64,000 nucleotides of DNA from JAVBLK01 sp031553565 (GCA_031553565.1 JAVBLK010000035.1:1-64000); one strand, 5' to 3'; shown: positions 18,079 through 27,365, numbered from the stretch's first letter. A program made the numbers and translations. The notes: generated by a model from the sequence alone, not told the origin.

Positions 18079-19668
18079 ATGAAGAAAGAGGGATTGAGGA
18101 CAAAGAAGCCGCTGCTTTATTGTACGATAATATTGTCGGTGATCGCGATCGTCTGCGGCGCGGCGCTGGGTCTTGGGTACAAGTTCCTTGCGACCGATCC
18201 GGATACCAGCGGCGACCTCGGTATCATATTCAACGTTTTGACCGGGACAAAGGAGCATACGGTCATATTCGACGAAAAAACCGGTGACACATTTAAGGTC
18301 GGCGGCGAAAATATTACTATAGAAAAGGCCAAGCGCGACGCGGATAAAATACTCGCCGCATACCGTATCGAAAACGGCGGCAAGGTATATATCCTTATAC
18401 AGAGCAAGGGCCCTGCCCGCAACGCCGGCGATTTACAGGCAATTACCGCCTACATAGTAAACACCGCAAACAAGGCCGAGGCGGACAAGATTGCCGGTAT
18501 GAGGCCGCTGTCCGCCCCGAACGGCGAATATAAAAACGCGTACACCAAAACCTTTGTCGGCACGTTTGCCGATAAGACTGCGTCGAAAGGTTTCGATATC
18601 GCCGGCGCCGACGGCTATACCGGCTCCACGATCACCGCGAACGGCTTTATCGAGGCGGTAAACAACGCGTCGGCCTTCTATAAGACCTACCGTGAAAGCC
18701 TGTTGGGCGTTGCCGACACTCCGCAGATCAAGGCGCTGAAAGCCGCTTACAAGTGGGCGTCCGGCATGACTGCGGTCGAATACGCGGGGCTGCCGGCGGA
18801 CGTAACATTATACATGACAAATGACGGGTTACCTGTATTTGATTTAGACGCGGGCGATTACAACATAATCATTTCGTTCGCTGAACGGCACGGTCATATC
18901 GGCGGCGTGGCTCTCTATAACGACGACGGTGTGATAAGCGGAGGCGCGTTGGCGGCAGCCGTAGAAAAAGCCGTGGGAACTAATGAAATATTGGCCGGCA
19001 AGGAATTTTTCCAATCCTATATATCCTCGGGATTGACCGGTGAGGACGAAACTGCGGCTAAAGAAGCGGCGGGACTGATACACGATGCATACGGGTTCAT
19101 AACGGGACACGCAGATATATATGCGCTTACCGCCGCCTACACGCAGAACATCAAGAACGCTATTGATAAAATAGCGAATAAAGTTAACGGCACTACGGGG
19201 CAAAGCTATACGGTCACGCAAATTGTTACCGGACTTGAAAGCGCGACTGCCAGCCTTAACAGCCTGAAATTCAGAAACAACAATTATTACACCGCGTACA
19301 GGCTTACCGGCGGCGACTATGTATTCCTTGCCACGGCGAAAGGCTATGCCGATCCGGCCTTGGGTATGACTTATATAAACAAGACGGGCTTTGTCAGGGA
19401 ATTCTTGATGATCGATTGCCCCGCCGAGAACGACGAAGCCGGATATAAGCATTATCTTGACGGCAACAAGGAATTTCTCGCAGACTCATACAGGGGAATG
19501 CTGGTGCAGGTCAGTGATACAACCTATCAAAGCGCGGAGGGGACTAAGAGCGGCCCTACCGCGACCGACCCGGATCCCGACGTAGGCAAGGTCACAACAT
19601 CATATAATGCTGTTGCTAAATGTATTTATGACGCAGTCAGGGCTTACCGCGCCGCGACCGCAGTATAA
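18079..19668 (+). CDS. rnfG: Rnf complex subunit RnfG, with a long C-terminal extension
   Basis: FMN-carrying subunit of Rnf. It has one N-terminal transmembrane helix (about 11-33) and an FMN-binding domain ending in DGYTGSTITANGFIEAVNNA, where Thr184 is the likely flavinylated residue. Most RnfG proteins are about 200 residues; this one is 529. The extra 310 residues hold segments that echo the domain (GDYNIIISFAE, GDYVFLATAKGY) and finish VGKVTTSYNAVAKCIYDAV, which looks like the same attachment helix without the usual S/T-G-x-T. A duplicated and degenerated domain is my reading. Position and overlap inside the operon make the identity firm. Confidence 0.88.
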   Translation: MKKEGLRTKKPLLYCTIILSVIAIVCGAALGLGYKFLATDPDTSGDLGIIFNVLTGTKEHTVIFDEKTGDTFKVGGENITIEKAKRDADKILAAYRIENGGKVYILIQSKGPARNAGDLQAITAYIVNTANKAEADKIAGMRPLSAPNGEYKNAYTKTFVGTFADKTASKGFDIAGADGYTGSTITANGFIEAVNNASAFYKTYRESLLGVADTPQIKALKAAYKWASGMTAVEYAGLPADVTLYMTNDGLPVFDLDAGDYNIIISFAERHGHIGGVALYNDDGVISGGALAAAVEKAVGTNEILAGKEFFQSYISSGLTGEDETAAKEAAGLIHDAYGFITGHADIYALTAAYTQNIKNAIDKIANKVNGTTGQSYTVTQIVTGLESATASLNSLKFRNNNYYTAYRLTGGDYVFLATAKGYADPALGMTYINKTGFVREFLMIDCPAENDEAGYKHYLDGNKEFLADSYRGMLVQVSDTTYQSAEGTKSGPTATDPDPDVGKVTTSYNAVAKCIYDAVRAYRAATAV

Positions 19669-19685
19669 GGGGAGGGAAGAAAGAT

Positions 19686-20378
19686 ATGAGTTTTGATAAA
19701 AAGAAATTTAGCCAAACGGCGCTTGGGGGCATTGTGCAAAACCCGACCTTTGTGCTGGTCTTGGGCATGTGCCCGACGATAGCGGTGTCGACCACGCTGA
19801 CAAACGCCATAGGTATGGGCGCGGCGACGACTATCGTACTGCTGCTGTCCAACGTGCTGATCAGTTTGTGCCGCAAAGTAATACCCGACAAGGTGCGCAT
19901 ACCCGCGTACATACTTATCATCGCGACGCTGGTCACGCTGATCGACCTTGCCATGCAAAAATTTATCCCCTCGCTGTCGAAATCCTTAGGCGTGTTCATA
20001 CCGCTTATCGTGGTGAACTGTATAATATTTGCGCGCGCCGAAAGCTTTGCCTCGCAGAACAGCGTGGGCTATGCCGCGCTTGACGGGCTGTCGATGGGGC
20101 TGGGCTTTACCGCCGCGCTGTCGTTGCTTGCGATATGCCGCGAATTGCTTACCTACGGCAGCATAATGATAAATGCCGGCGCCGAGGACGTGGTGACCGA
20201 CAGGACGTTCTTTATGGAGATTTTCAACCAGCCCGTAGGCGGCTTTATTATGCTGGCGATATTACTTGCGATATTCAATACCGTATATAAGACCGTGACC
20301 AACAGGGAAAAGAAATTCAGCCGCACGGCTCAGCCGAAACCCCAGGACGCAGCAAAGGAGGCCGGAAATGCAGCATAA
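19686..20378 (+). CDS. rnfE: Rnf complex subunit RnfE
   Basis: Six-helix membrane subunit, 230 residues. It shows the RnfA/E family motif NPTFVLVLGMCPTIAVSTT with the conserved cysteine at about 29 and VNCIIFARAESFAS near 110, with the partner cysteine; in this family the two cysteines sit in half-helices that bind a [2Fe-2S] centre between RnfA and RnfE. The ATG follows GGGGAGGGAAGAAAGAT. The C-terminal tail is charged and low in complexity. Confidence 0.95.
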   Translation: MSFDKKKFSQTALGGIVQNPTFVLVLGMCPTIAVSTTLTNAIGMGAATTIVLLLSNVLISLCRKVIPDKVRIPAYILIIATLVTLIDLAMQKFIPSLSKSLGVFIPLIVVNCIIFARAESFASQNSVGYAALDGLSMGLGFTAALSLLAICRELLTYGSIMINAGAEDVVTDRTFFMEIFNQPVGGFIMLAILLAIFNTVYKTVTNREKKFSRTAQPKPQDAAKEAGNAA

Positions 20379-20416
20379 AACCATAAACGGAACAGATAAA
20401 AGATCAAAATCTTTAG

Positions 20417-20488
20417 CCTCTTTTTCTTTTCAGCCGGGCGGTTTCTTTGTGGCGTGCAGGCTTGACGGGCAAACCCAAAGAAAAAGCC
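20417..20488 (-). repeat. Family C palindromic repeat inside the rnf operon
   Basis: On the minus strand it reads GGCTTTTTCTTTGGG...GCCCGTCAAGCC...AAAGAAACCGCCCGG...AAAAGAAAAAGAGG. It lies in the rnfE-rnfA gap, which is 133 bases while the other early junctions are 0 to 86 bases. Confidence 0.6.
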
Positions 20489-20511
20489 CGTTCACAAAGG
20501 AGGCCATATAA

Positions 20512-21090
20512 ATGCAGTATTTAGTGATCGTCGGAATGGCGCTCTTAAGCAACAATATAGTATTCTCGCAGACATTGGGCATATGCCCGTACTTAGGCGT
20601 CTCCAAAAAGACCGACACCGCGCTTGGAATGGGATTGGCCGTCATATTCGTCATGGCGCTGACCTCGCTGCTTACATATATGGTGCATATGTGGGTGCTC
20701 GTCCCGATCGGGATAGCATTTTTGGACACCATAGTATTCATATTCCTTATTGCCGCCGTCGTGCAGATACTGGAGATACTCATTAAGCGGTTTCTCCCGC
20801 CGCTGTATAACGCGCTGGGGATATACCTGCCGCTTATCACGACAAACTGCGCGGTATTGGGCACGGCGATAGTCAACCTTTCCGACGCCAACGTCACCAA
20901 TATTTTCGGCGCGTTTTTAAACGGCACGTTCGTGGGCGCGGGATTTCTGCTTGCCTTGATACTTATGAGCGGCATCCGCGAAAGGATATCGAAGCAGGAC
21001 GTACCCAACGCGTTCAAGGGCTTTCCGATAGCGCTGGTTTCTGCGGCGATAATAGCGATGGCGTTTTTGGTCTTCAAAGGCATGTTTTAG
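20512..21090 (+). CDS. rnfA: Rnf complex subunit RnfA
   Basis: Six-helix membrane subunit, 192 residues, paralogous to RnfE. It has NNIVFSQTLGICPYLGVSKK near the N-terminus and LPLITTNCAVLGTAIVN near 107; the two cysteines are the expected iron-sulfur ligands. AAAGGAGG lies 7 bases before the ATG. The gene is flanked by repeat DNA on both sides, including a 508-base gap before rnfB. Confidence 0.96.
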   Translation: MQYLVIVGMALLSNNIVFSQTLGICPYLGVSKKTDTALGMGLAVIFVMALTSLLTYMVHMWVLVPIGIAFLDTIVFIFLIAAVVQILEILIKRFLPPLYNALGIYLPLITTNCAVLGTAIVNLSDANVTNIFGAFLNGTFVGAGFLLALILMSGIRERISKQDVPNAFKGFPIALVSAAIIAMAFLVFKGMF

Positions 21091-21216
21091 TTTAACGGCG
21101 TATATGCGGCGGGATCGGTGCGAAAACAGAACCACCGCTCCTCCGCGTGCCTATCAGCACAGCTCCGTCGCGCTGAACCTGTTTTCGCACCGCTGCCTTG
21201 CATCTCCGCCGTTAAA
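21091..21216 (+). repeat. Family B palindrome, full copy
   Basis: Begins at the base after the rnfA stop. Outer arms TTTAACGGCG/CGCCGTTAAA (21091-21100, 21207-21216) and inner arms GGTGCGAAAACAG/CTGTTTTCGCACC (21117-21129, 21179-21191) enclose a core with CTCCGCGTGCC...CAGCTCCG. Related copies are at 25466, 37024 (inverted) and 45923. Confidence 0.7.
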
Positions 21217-21263
21217 CCGACTCAAGCAAAGTGCGGGGGAAGAAACAAATAAAAAGATAGAGA

Positions 21264-21415
21264 GATGCGCGGCGATATGCCGCGCCGGATTTCCGGAAAC
21301 CGCGCTTTTCGGAAATCCGCCTTTAATGGGACAAAAAAAATCTATGATTTTTTTTCGGTCCCTAGGGGTTGCTCAAGGGGGGCGTAGTAGACGCCCCGAA
21401 GGGGCGGCTGCATAG
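21264..21415 (+). repeat. 152-bp tandem unit 1 between rnfA and rnfB
   Basis: First of two head-to-tail units. It holds a hairpin with arms CGGATTTCCG/CGGAAATCCG, then GGGACAAAAAAAATC-TAT-GATTTTTTTTCGGTCCC, then GGCGTAGTAGACGCCCCGAAGGGGCGGCTGCATAG in part. Confidence 0.75.
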
Positions 21416-21426
21416 ACGAGAAAATA

Positions 21427-21577
21427 GATGCGCCGCGATAGGCGGCGCCGGAATTTAAGAACCGCGTTTCTTCAATTCCGCCCTTAATGGGACAAAAAAA
21501 ATCTATGATTTTTTTTCGGTCCCCAGGGGGTTACTCAAGGGGGGCGTAGTAGACGCCCCGAAGGGGCGGCTGCATAG
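21427..21577 (+). repeat. 152-bp tandem unit 2 between rnfA and rnfB
   Basis: Second unit, nearly identical to unit 1 over its last 90 bases. The first hairpin differs: the arms here are CGGAATT/AATTCCG, which still pair. The unit ends 21 bases before the rnfB ATG. Confidence 0.75.
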
Positions 21578-21598
21578 CCCCCCTTGAAAGGAGTTTTT

Positions 21599-22399
21599 AT
21601 GGAAATTGTATACCCTATAATTATTATGCTGGTTTTGGGAGCCGCTTTCGGCGCGCTTTTGGCCTGGCTCGGAAAAAAGTTCAATGTGGAGAGGGATCCC
21701 AAGATCGACGACGTGGTGAAGTGCCTTGCGGGCGTCAATTGCGGCGGCTGCGGATATGCCGGCTGCGACGCTTTCGCGGTGGCGCTGGTGAAGGGTGAGG
21801 CAAAGGTGGACTTGTGCAACCCGACCAAGAAAGAGGATAAGGCCGAGATCAACAGGCTGCTTGGTTTAAGCACCGAGGTCGCGGGCGATACGGTGGCGGT
21901 CGTGGGCTGCTGCGGCGGCCACGATGCAAAGCATAAGTTTTCCTATCAGGGTTACGGCAGCTGCGCGACGTCGCAGATACTTGCCCAGGGATCAAAGGCT
22001 TGTCCGGTCGGCTGTATGGCGCTGAAAGACTGCGTGGCGGCCTGCGGCTATAACGCGGTGGGAGTTTCGGATAAGGACGGCTTCGCGCGCGTAAACGACC
22101 ATAAATGCACCTCGTGCGGCGCGTGTGTGTCGCGGTGCCCCAAGAAACTGATAAAACGCATCCCGAAATCCGCGCTGGTCTATGTAGCGTGCAGCAACCG
22201 CGAGCCGGGCAAGAAAGTGCGCAGCTATTGCCCCAGCGGCTGCATAGCCTGCGGCTTGTGCGTAAAGGCCTGCAAATACGACGCAATGTACTTAAAGGAA
22301 GGCAAGCTCGCCCGTATCAAATATGAAAACTGCACTAACTGCGGCGACTGCGTAAAAGTCTGCCCGACAAAAGTCATCAAGTTGAAAGCGACGGAATAG
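21599..22399 (+). CDS. rnfB: Rnf complex subunit RnfB (ferredoxin-like)
   Basis: Membrane-anchored polyferredoxin that takes electrons from ferredoxin. The 266-residue protein has an N-terminal helix (MEIVYPIIIMLVLGAAFGALL in part), the CxxCxxxxC cluster motif CGGCGYAGC with CNP downstream, and then multiple [4Fe-4S] motifs: CTSCGACVSRCP, CIACGLCVKACK and CTNCGDCVKVCP, plus extra cysteines in between. I chose ATG 21599 with AAAGGAG 6 bases upstream instead of the TTG at 21584. It is the last rnf gene and is convergent with the Sel1 gene. Confidence 0.95.
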   Translation: MEIVYPIIIMLVLGAAFGALLAWLGKKFNVERDPKIDDVVKCLAGVNCGGCGYAGCDAFAVALVKGEAKVDLCNPTKKEDKAEINRLLGLSTEVAGDTVAVVGCCGGHDAKHKFSYQGYGSCATSQILAQGSKACPVGCMALKDCVAACGYNAVGVSDKDGFARVNDHKCTSCGACVSRCPKKLIKRIPKSALVYVACSNREPGKKVRSYCPSGCIACGLCVKACKYDAMYLKEGKLARIKYENCTNCGDCVKVCPTKVIKLKATE

Positions 22400-22447
22400 T
22401 GCCGCCTGGAGGGGGGTATTGACATATGTCAAAAACACCCTATCCGT

Positions 22448-23299
22448 TTATCTTTTCCAAAAGCCTTCGCCGCTCATGCCCGCGTCGAGCTTGCGCAAGG
22501 CCTCCTTTGCCTGATAATTCCCTGCGTCGGCAGCTTTTTTCAGCCAGCTGCGCGCGAGGCCGGTGTTTTTGCCCGTGCCCTTGCCGTTTAAATAGCAGCC
22601 CGCCAGATTTATGTACGCCGGTACGTGGCCTTGCTCTGCGGCCTTGGAAAACAAGCCGAAAGCTTCGGCCAGTGCTGCGGGGGAGGCTATATTTTTCCCG
22701 TAGGCGGATGAATAGCTGCCGTTCCACAGCATCGCGCCCAGGTTATTCTGCGCCACCGCGTTCCCTTGCCCGGCGGCCTTGCGGTACCAGTCCGCCGCCT
22801 TATCAGGATCCTTTGCGGCGCCGTGCTTTCCCAGCTCGCAAAATTCGCCCATTGCCGCCTGTGCGGCAGGGTGTCCCTGCAACGCGGCCTTTTCGTACCA
22901 CAGAAACGCCTCCTGCGGCTCGCCGCCGGTCAAAAACATTTCCGCCGTAAACCATTGCGCGTCCGCATCGCCGCCTTCGGCTTTTTGATGCTGTCCGTCC
23001 ATAAGGCTCAGCAGATTGGTTTTTGCCTCCCCGTATCCCTGATCCACGGCTTTTGTATACCAAATATAGGCTTTTGCAGCATCCTGCGGCATCCCGCTCA
23101 AGCCTTTGTCGTAGCAATATCCGACGTAATTTTGTGCCGCGGCGTGGCCGCTTTGCGCCGCGGCATGATACCAATGCATCGCCTGTGCGGTATCCTGCGG
23201 CGCGCCGCCCTCGCCGTGATAATAGCAATATGCCACCCGGCATTGCGCGTCCGCGTCGCCGCCCCTTGCCGCCTGCAACTTTTGTTCGAACTCAGTCAT
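22448..23299 (-). CDS. Sel1-repeat (TPR-like) protein
   Basis: A 283-residue protein made almost wholly of Sel1-like repeats of about 36 residues: the pattern A-x-x-W-Y-x-K-A-A-x-Q-G-x-x-x-A-Q recurs about seven times (for example AMHWYHAAAQSGHAAAQNYVG, ADWYRKAAGQGNAVAQNNLG in part). No signal peptide or membrane segment is seen, so it is probably cytosolic. Such repeats bind other proteins. GGGAGGG stands 8 bases before the ATG. Partner unknown. Confidence 0.85.
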   Translation of the reverse strand: MTEFEQKLQAARGGDADAQCRVAYCYYHGEGGAPQDTAQAMHWYHAAAQSGHAAAQNYVGYCYDKGLSGMPQDAAKAYIWYTKAVDQGYGEAKTNLLSLMDGQHQKAEGGDADAQWFTAEMFLTGGEPQEAFLWYEKAALQGHPAAQAAMGEFCELGKHGAAKDPDKAADWYRKAAGQGNAVAQNNLGAMLWNGSYSSAYGKNIASPAALAEAFGLFSKAAEQGHVPAYINLAGCYLNGKGTGKNTGLARSWLKKAADAGNYQAKEALRKLDAGMSGEGFWKR

Positions 23300-23778
23300 A
23301 TCACAATCCCTCCCTATTTAGTAAATCAACTTTTAAACCAGCTCATCTTCGGTATCTATTTGGTGTAAAACGGTATAAACTGCTCGCCTTTATTTCTAAT
23401 AAAGGCTCCGCTTTTATCCCGTTTTATCCACAAATATCTACTCGAGCCTGAAACTGATTTAAAAATTGATTTACTATACCGTAAATATACCACAAAACCC
23501 ATATTCTTCATACAAGTTTTTTTCACACGCAAACTTTTTGCTCAAATCGCCGCCGCGCCCGGCGTGCTGCCGCGTCCAAAAATTGTAAAAATATTTTTCA
23601 AAACCCCCTTTTCAAACATTATATTGTGTGTTATAATACAGCAAATAACGATTAAAGCGGAGCAGTCCGTTTTTTTGTTAAAAATAATTTTGGGAATAAA
23701 ACAACAGCATCATCGGATAAGGAAAACACATGTATTTTGCGATTTCCTAATTGACTGTTTTTTTGGAGTGGCTTCATT
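23300..23778. promoter_or_regulatory. Divergent intergenic region with ppx promoter
   Basis: 479 bases between the divergent Sel1 and ppx genes. An extended -10 TGTTATAAT (23629-23637) with TTTTCA 17 bases upstream faces ppx and predicts a leader of about 135 bases. The part near the Sel1 gene is AT-rich; I see no repeat family and no gene here. Confidence 0.45.
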
Positions 23779-25293
23779 TTGGAGAAAATTGCAATCATCG
23801 ACCTTGGGTCAAATGCCGCGCGTCTGGTAATGGCGAACATCCTGGAGGGCGGGTACTTCGTCGTCTTTGACGAGCTGAAGGAAACCGTGCGCCTGGGGCA
23901 GGATATGGAGCGCGAGGGTTTCTTAAAACCTTCCAGGATCGCGCAGGCGGTCAAGACCCTTAAAATGTTCAGGAAACTTTGCGACGTCAACAACATCGAT
24001 AAGATAATCGCTGTCGCGACCAGCGCGGTCAGAAAGGCAAAAAATCAGAAGAGCTTTTTGGAAGAGGTTTCGGCAACGTGCGGCATACGTATCCGTGTGC
24101 TGACAACAGAGGAGGAGGCCGCCTATATCTATCACGGCGTCATCAACTCGTTCGAGATACCCAAAGGACTTATTATGGAAATCAGCGGCGGCACGACGCA
24201 GCTGATTTATTACAACCGCCGCAACATCCTTGCGTACGAGAACCTGCCGTTCGGCGCGATAACGCTGACCTCGCTGTACGCGGGTGAAAACCTCAGCCCG
24301 GAGGAGCAGGCGAAAAAGGTCGAGGAGTTCTTTATCGACCAGTTCAGCCGCATACCGTGGCTTAAAGAGGTCGAGCCGGACATACAGCTTATCGGCGTGG
24401 GCGGCAACTTCAGGAACCTGGGCAAGATCTCGCGGCGCATGTCAAAATACCCGTTGGACATGGCGCACAACTACACTGTCACGCGTGAGGACTTTGACGA
24501 GATATACGATACGTTGAAGGTGCTGGACACAGAAAAACGCATGAAGATCAAGGGGCTTTCGGCGGGGCGCGCCGATATTTTCGTAAGCGCGCTTTCGTGC
24601 ATAAAGGGCTTTTTATCGATTACCGATTACAAGGATATCGTCATCAGCGGCAGCGGCCTAAGAGAGGGCATCATGTTCAACTACGCCGTGCCGACCACCA
24701 CCGAGAAGCCTATCAGCGACGTTTTGGGCCACAGTATATATACCATGGTCAAATACTTTGACGAGAACGCAAAGCACGCGGAGCACGTCTATGACCTGTC
24801 GTTACAGCTCTACAAGCAGTTAAGGGTGCTGCACAAGCTGCCGCGCCAGTATATAAAGGTCCTGCGCGTCGCATCCATCCTGCACGATACCGGCACGCGC
24901 ATTAAATTTTACGACCACCACAAGCACAGCTGTTATATAATCCTCAACAGCAACCTTTACGGCTTAAGCCACCGCGACCTGGTTTTGGCCGCGTTCGTCG
25001 CGTCCGCGCACCGTAAAGACGACTTTATGATGCAGGAATGGAACCGCTACCGCGATATAGTGACTCAGGACGACTATGTGGCGGTAAGGAAACTGGGCGT
25101 TATCCTAAAGGTTGCCGAAAGCCTGGACCGCAGTATGTCGGGCATCATAAAATCCCTCAACTGCGACGTATTAGGCGACAGCGTGATCATGAAGACCGAG
25201 GCCGAGGGCGACTGCTCCTTGGAGATACTCGACGCGCTCTCCGCCGGCCAGGACTTTTACAGGGCTTACGGCAAGAACCTGGAGATTCTTTAA
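23779..25293 (+). CDS. ppx: Ppx/GppA-family phosphatase with C-terminal HD domain
   Basis: Exopolyphosphatase or pppGpp phosphohydrolase. The 504 residues start with the ASKHA ATPase-fold motif IAIIDLGSNAARLVM, have EEEAAYIYHGVINSF near 112 and the second phosphate loop MEISGGTTQLIYY near 134. A C-terminal HD-like domain has ILHDTGTRIKFYDHHKHS near 368. The start is a TTG with GGAG 10 bases upstream. Which activity dominates cannot be told. Its TAA stop directly abuts a family M element. Confidence 0.9.
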   Translation: MEKIAIIDLGSNAARLVMANILEGGYFVVFDELKETVRLGQDMEREGFLKPSRIAQAVKTLKMFRKLCDVNNIDKIIAVATSAVRKAKNQKSFLEEVSATCGIRIRVLTTEEEAAYIYHGVINSFEIPKGLIMEISGGTTQLIYYNRRNILAYENLPFGAITLTSLYAGENLSPEEQAKKVEEFFIDQFSRIPWLKEVEPDIQLIGVGGNFRNLGKISRRMSKYPLDMAHNYTVTREDFDEIYDTLKVLDTEKRMKIKGLSAGRADIFVSALSCIKGFLSITDYKDIVISGSGLREGIMFNYAVPTTTEKPISDVLGHSIYTMVKYFDENAKHAEHVYDLSLQLYKQLRVLHKLPRQYIKVLRVASILHDTGTRIKFYDHHKHSCYIILNSNLYGLSHRDLVLAAFVASAHRKDDFMMQEWNRYRDIVTQDDYVAVRKLGVILKVAESLDRSMSGIIKSLNCDVLGDSVIMKTEAEGDCSLEILDALSAGQDFYRAYGKNLEIL

Positions 25294-25460
25294 TTAAGGA
25301 ACCACTGAATAATCCGGTATAATTTACAGCGGCGTCTTTTTCGCCTGAAAACGTCTTCTTCTTTTGCAAATAGTTCTACTATTTACCGCAAAAACAAGCT
25401 GTTTTCATGCTGAAAAATACTTGTCCTAAATTAACCTTATTCATTCATCGGTTCCTTAAG
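25294..25460 (+). repeat. Family M hairpin element, full copy
   Basis: TTAAGGAACCACTGAATAA on the left and CATTCATCGGTTCCTTAA on the right, both ends intact. It begins on the base after the ppx stop codon. Apical hairpin AAATAGT-TCT-ACTATTT. Confidence 0.88.
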
Positions 25461-25465
25461 ACCGG

Positions 25466-25580
25466 ATATACGGCGGGGCAGGCGCGAAACAGGAACCTTG
25501 GCTTCCCGCGTATACCGATACAGCTCCGCCTGTAAGACCTGTTTCGCGCCGCGGCCATCGCATCTCCGGCTTTAATTGCC
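25466..25580 (+). repeat. Family B palindrome, full copy
   Basis: Inner arms GGCGCGAAACAGG (25481-25493) and CCTGTTTCGCGCC (25538-25550) are a perfect 13-bp stem. The core reads CCGCGTATACCGATACAGCT. It follows the family M copy directly. Confidence 0.75.
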
Positions 25581-25700
25581 GACAGGATACGTAATGTATG
25601 CCCGTCAGGCGGGGGCGGCGAAGGCTTTTGCCCGTCAGGTGAGGGCGCAGGACGCTTCGCTGCCGCGCTATTGCTGGTGAGGGCGGGAAGGGTATCGCGT

Positions 25701-25758
25701 TGTCATCCTGAACGAAGTGAAGGATCTTAAAAGATTCTTCGTTTTTCGCAGAATGACA
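25701..25758. repeat. 58-bp hairpin of the GTCATTCTGAGC/GAAGAATC motif
   Basis: TGTCATCCTGAACGAAGTGA...AAGATTCTTCG...CAGAATGACA is an imperfect inverted repeat made of two copies of the motif that also forms the tandem arrays at 28896 and 32884. Between 25581 and 25700 there are two loose GCCCGTCAGGxGxGGGCG repeats. No gene lies between ppx and 25815. Confidence 0.7.
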
Positions 25759-25814
25759 TGGCTGTGCACCGGCGGGCGGCAGGCGCGAACTCTGCCGAAA
25801 GGGAGTAATGCTTT

Positions 25815-26603
25815 ATGTCTTTTATCCCCGCGAAATGTACGCAATGCGGCGCTAATATCGAGGCTGATGACAGCCGTGACGCGGGCGTTTGCCCGCATTG
25901 CCAAACGGCGTTTGTCACGCAGAAAGCGATCAATAATTACAATACTTATATTACAAAAAATATCATAATAGACGGGGAATCGAAAGAATTATTTAAAACT
26001 GCGAGCTTTCCCACGCTTCACGCCGCCGAGGAGCGGTGCAAAAAATTGTGCGAGCTTGGCGAATATACCGAACTTGTAAGCGCTGCCGATGAAATGATAA
26101 ACAACTGGCCGGAGTCTCATTTGGGATATTATTGGCTAATGAGGGGTTTTGATGAGTATCATACCTTCGGTACGCCCGAATACGCGCAAAAAGTTAAAGA
26201 CCGTCTTAATGCTTCGGCGTTTAGCGCAATGCACGGGGCGGTGCCCGGAAAACACCCTATCGACAAACAATATCAGAAGTTTCTAAAAAGGATAAATCAG
26301 GACGAGCGCCGGCAGTATGCCGAATTTATCATTATTATAGAAAAGATAATTGATGATTTCAGCCGCGCTTTGCCTGATATAATAGAAAAAAGAAAGAGAA
26401 CAAACATTATCGGGTTTTTAATATCTTTTGCAGTCTTTATTTCTTCGCTTATAATCGGCATCATTTCGCTTGTGAATGATAACTTTTTACTCGGACTCCT
26501 TCTTATAATTTTGGCGGCATTTGCGGCTTTGTGCGTGGGGATTTGGTTTCTGATTGCCATGATAATATATATAAACTACGATAAAAAGCTCAAAAAACTA
26601 TAG
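25815..26603 (+). CDS. Zinc-ribbon protein with two C-terminal transmembrane helices
   Basis: A 262-residue protein I do not recognise. The N-terminus CTQCGANIEADDSRDAGVCPHC is a zinc ribbon. A predicted helical middle (about 60-190) contains no known motif, and two adjacent hydrophobic helices follow (about 198-218 and 225-250) with a short basic tail. AGGGAG lies 9 bases before the ATG. It stands alone on the + strand, convergent with another zinc-ribbon membrane protein at 26694; the two share only the zinc-ribbon plan. Confidence 0.65.
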   Translation: MSFIPAKCTQCGANIEADDSRDAGVCPHCQTAFVTQKAINNYNTYITKNIIIDGESKELFKTASFPTLHAAEERCKKLCELGEYTELVSAADEMINNWPESHLGYYWLMRGFDEYHTFGTPEYAQKVKDRLNASAFSAMHGAVPGKHPIDKQYQKFLKRINQDERRQYAEFIIIIEKIIDDFSRALPDIIEKRKRTNIIGFLISFAVFISSLIIGIISLVNDNFLLGLLLIILAAFAALCVGIWFLIAMIIYINYDKKLKKL

Positions 26604-26693
26604 CTTAACGATGTTCCGCAAAGGGAACCAAAAGATATTGAAAGCACCCGGAGATAAACTTCGGTGGTTTTGATGCTAATTTGGCAGGTTATC

Positions 26694-27215
26694 TTAAAGA
26701 ACTCCGGCTAACGCGCAAAGCGTCAATACTTCGGCGGCGCATGATATAAAAAGCAATAGGATTGCATTAAGAAGATTCCGAACGCTTTTTAGCTTAATGC
26801 TTGTGCATACAAGTGAAGCTACCGCAGGCGCAAAGGCAGCGGACGAGAAGAAAACGGTGGTCAACAAAAAAGTACTGCCAAAAGAAAATGATGTGTAAAT
26901 TTGTAAATTAGAAAGAAAAACGTAGAAGGACGTGTCTGTTGGAAAATCTTTGTTAAAATAACTAAATGTGTGCGCTGAAAAAACACTGAGGAATATAAAG
27001 AAAGCGGCAAAAACGAGCAGGATTTTAGAGACGAAACCGCACCAAAGCGCTGCCTTTTCTAATTTTGTTATAGGCGATTTGGCATCGGCGGATGTCGGCT
27101 GTTTCGCGGGTTTTGCCGCCGCGAAAGGGGACTCGGTGCCTGCGACAGGCACGCCGCAACCAACGCAGATGACGGCTTTTTCATTGATTTCTTTGCCGCA
27201 ATTTTGGCAATACAT
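26694..27215 (-). CDS. Zinc-ribbon membrane protein
   Basis: A 173-residue protein with an N-terminal YCQNCGKEINEKAVICVGCG zinc ribbon, an Ala/Pro-rich linker, and three or four hydrophobic segments (about 57-80, 98-125, 128-150 and 153-172). No family beyond zinc-ribbon domain-containing protein is recognised. GAAGGG precedes the ATG by 5-6 bases. Function unknown. Confidence 0.65.
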   Translation of the reverse strand: MYCQNCGKEINEKAVICVGCGVPVAGTESPFAAAKPAKQPTSADAKSPITKLEKAALWCGFVSKILLVFAAFFIFLSVFSAHTFSYFNKDFPTDTSFYVFLSNLQIYTSFSFGSTFLLTTVFFSSAAFAPAVASLVCTSIKLKSVRNLLNAILLLFISCAAEVLTLCALAGVL

Positions 27216-27365
27216 AATTTTCCCTTCTAATAATTTATTTTAAGGATATGTTAATATATTTTGACGGCAATGTCAAATATAACTTGCAAAAAAACACAGT
27301 TTTTGATAAAGTATTCTATAAGACAGATTTATTTGATACAATCCTGGATTTTGCAGAGTGCAATT

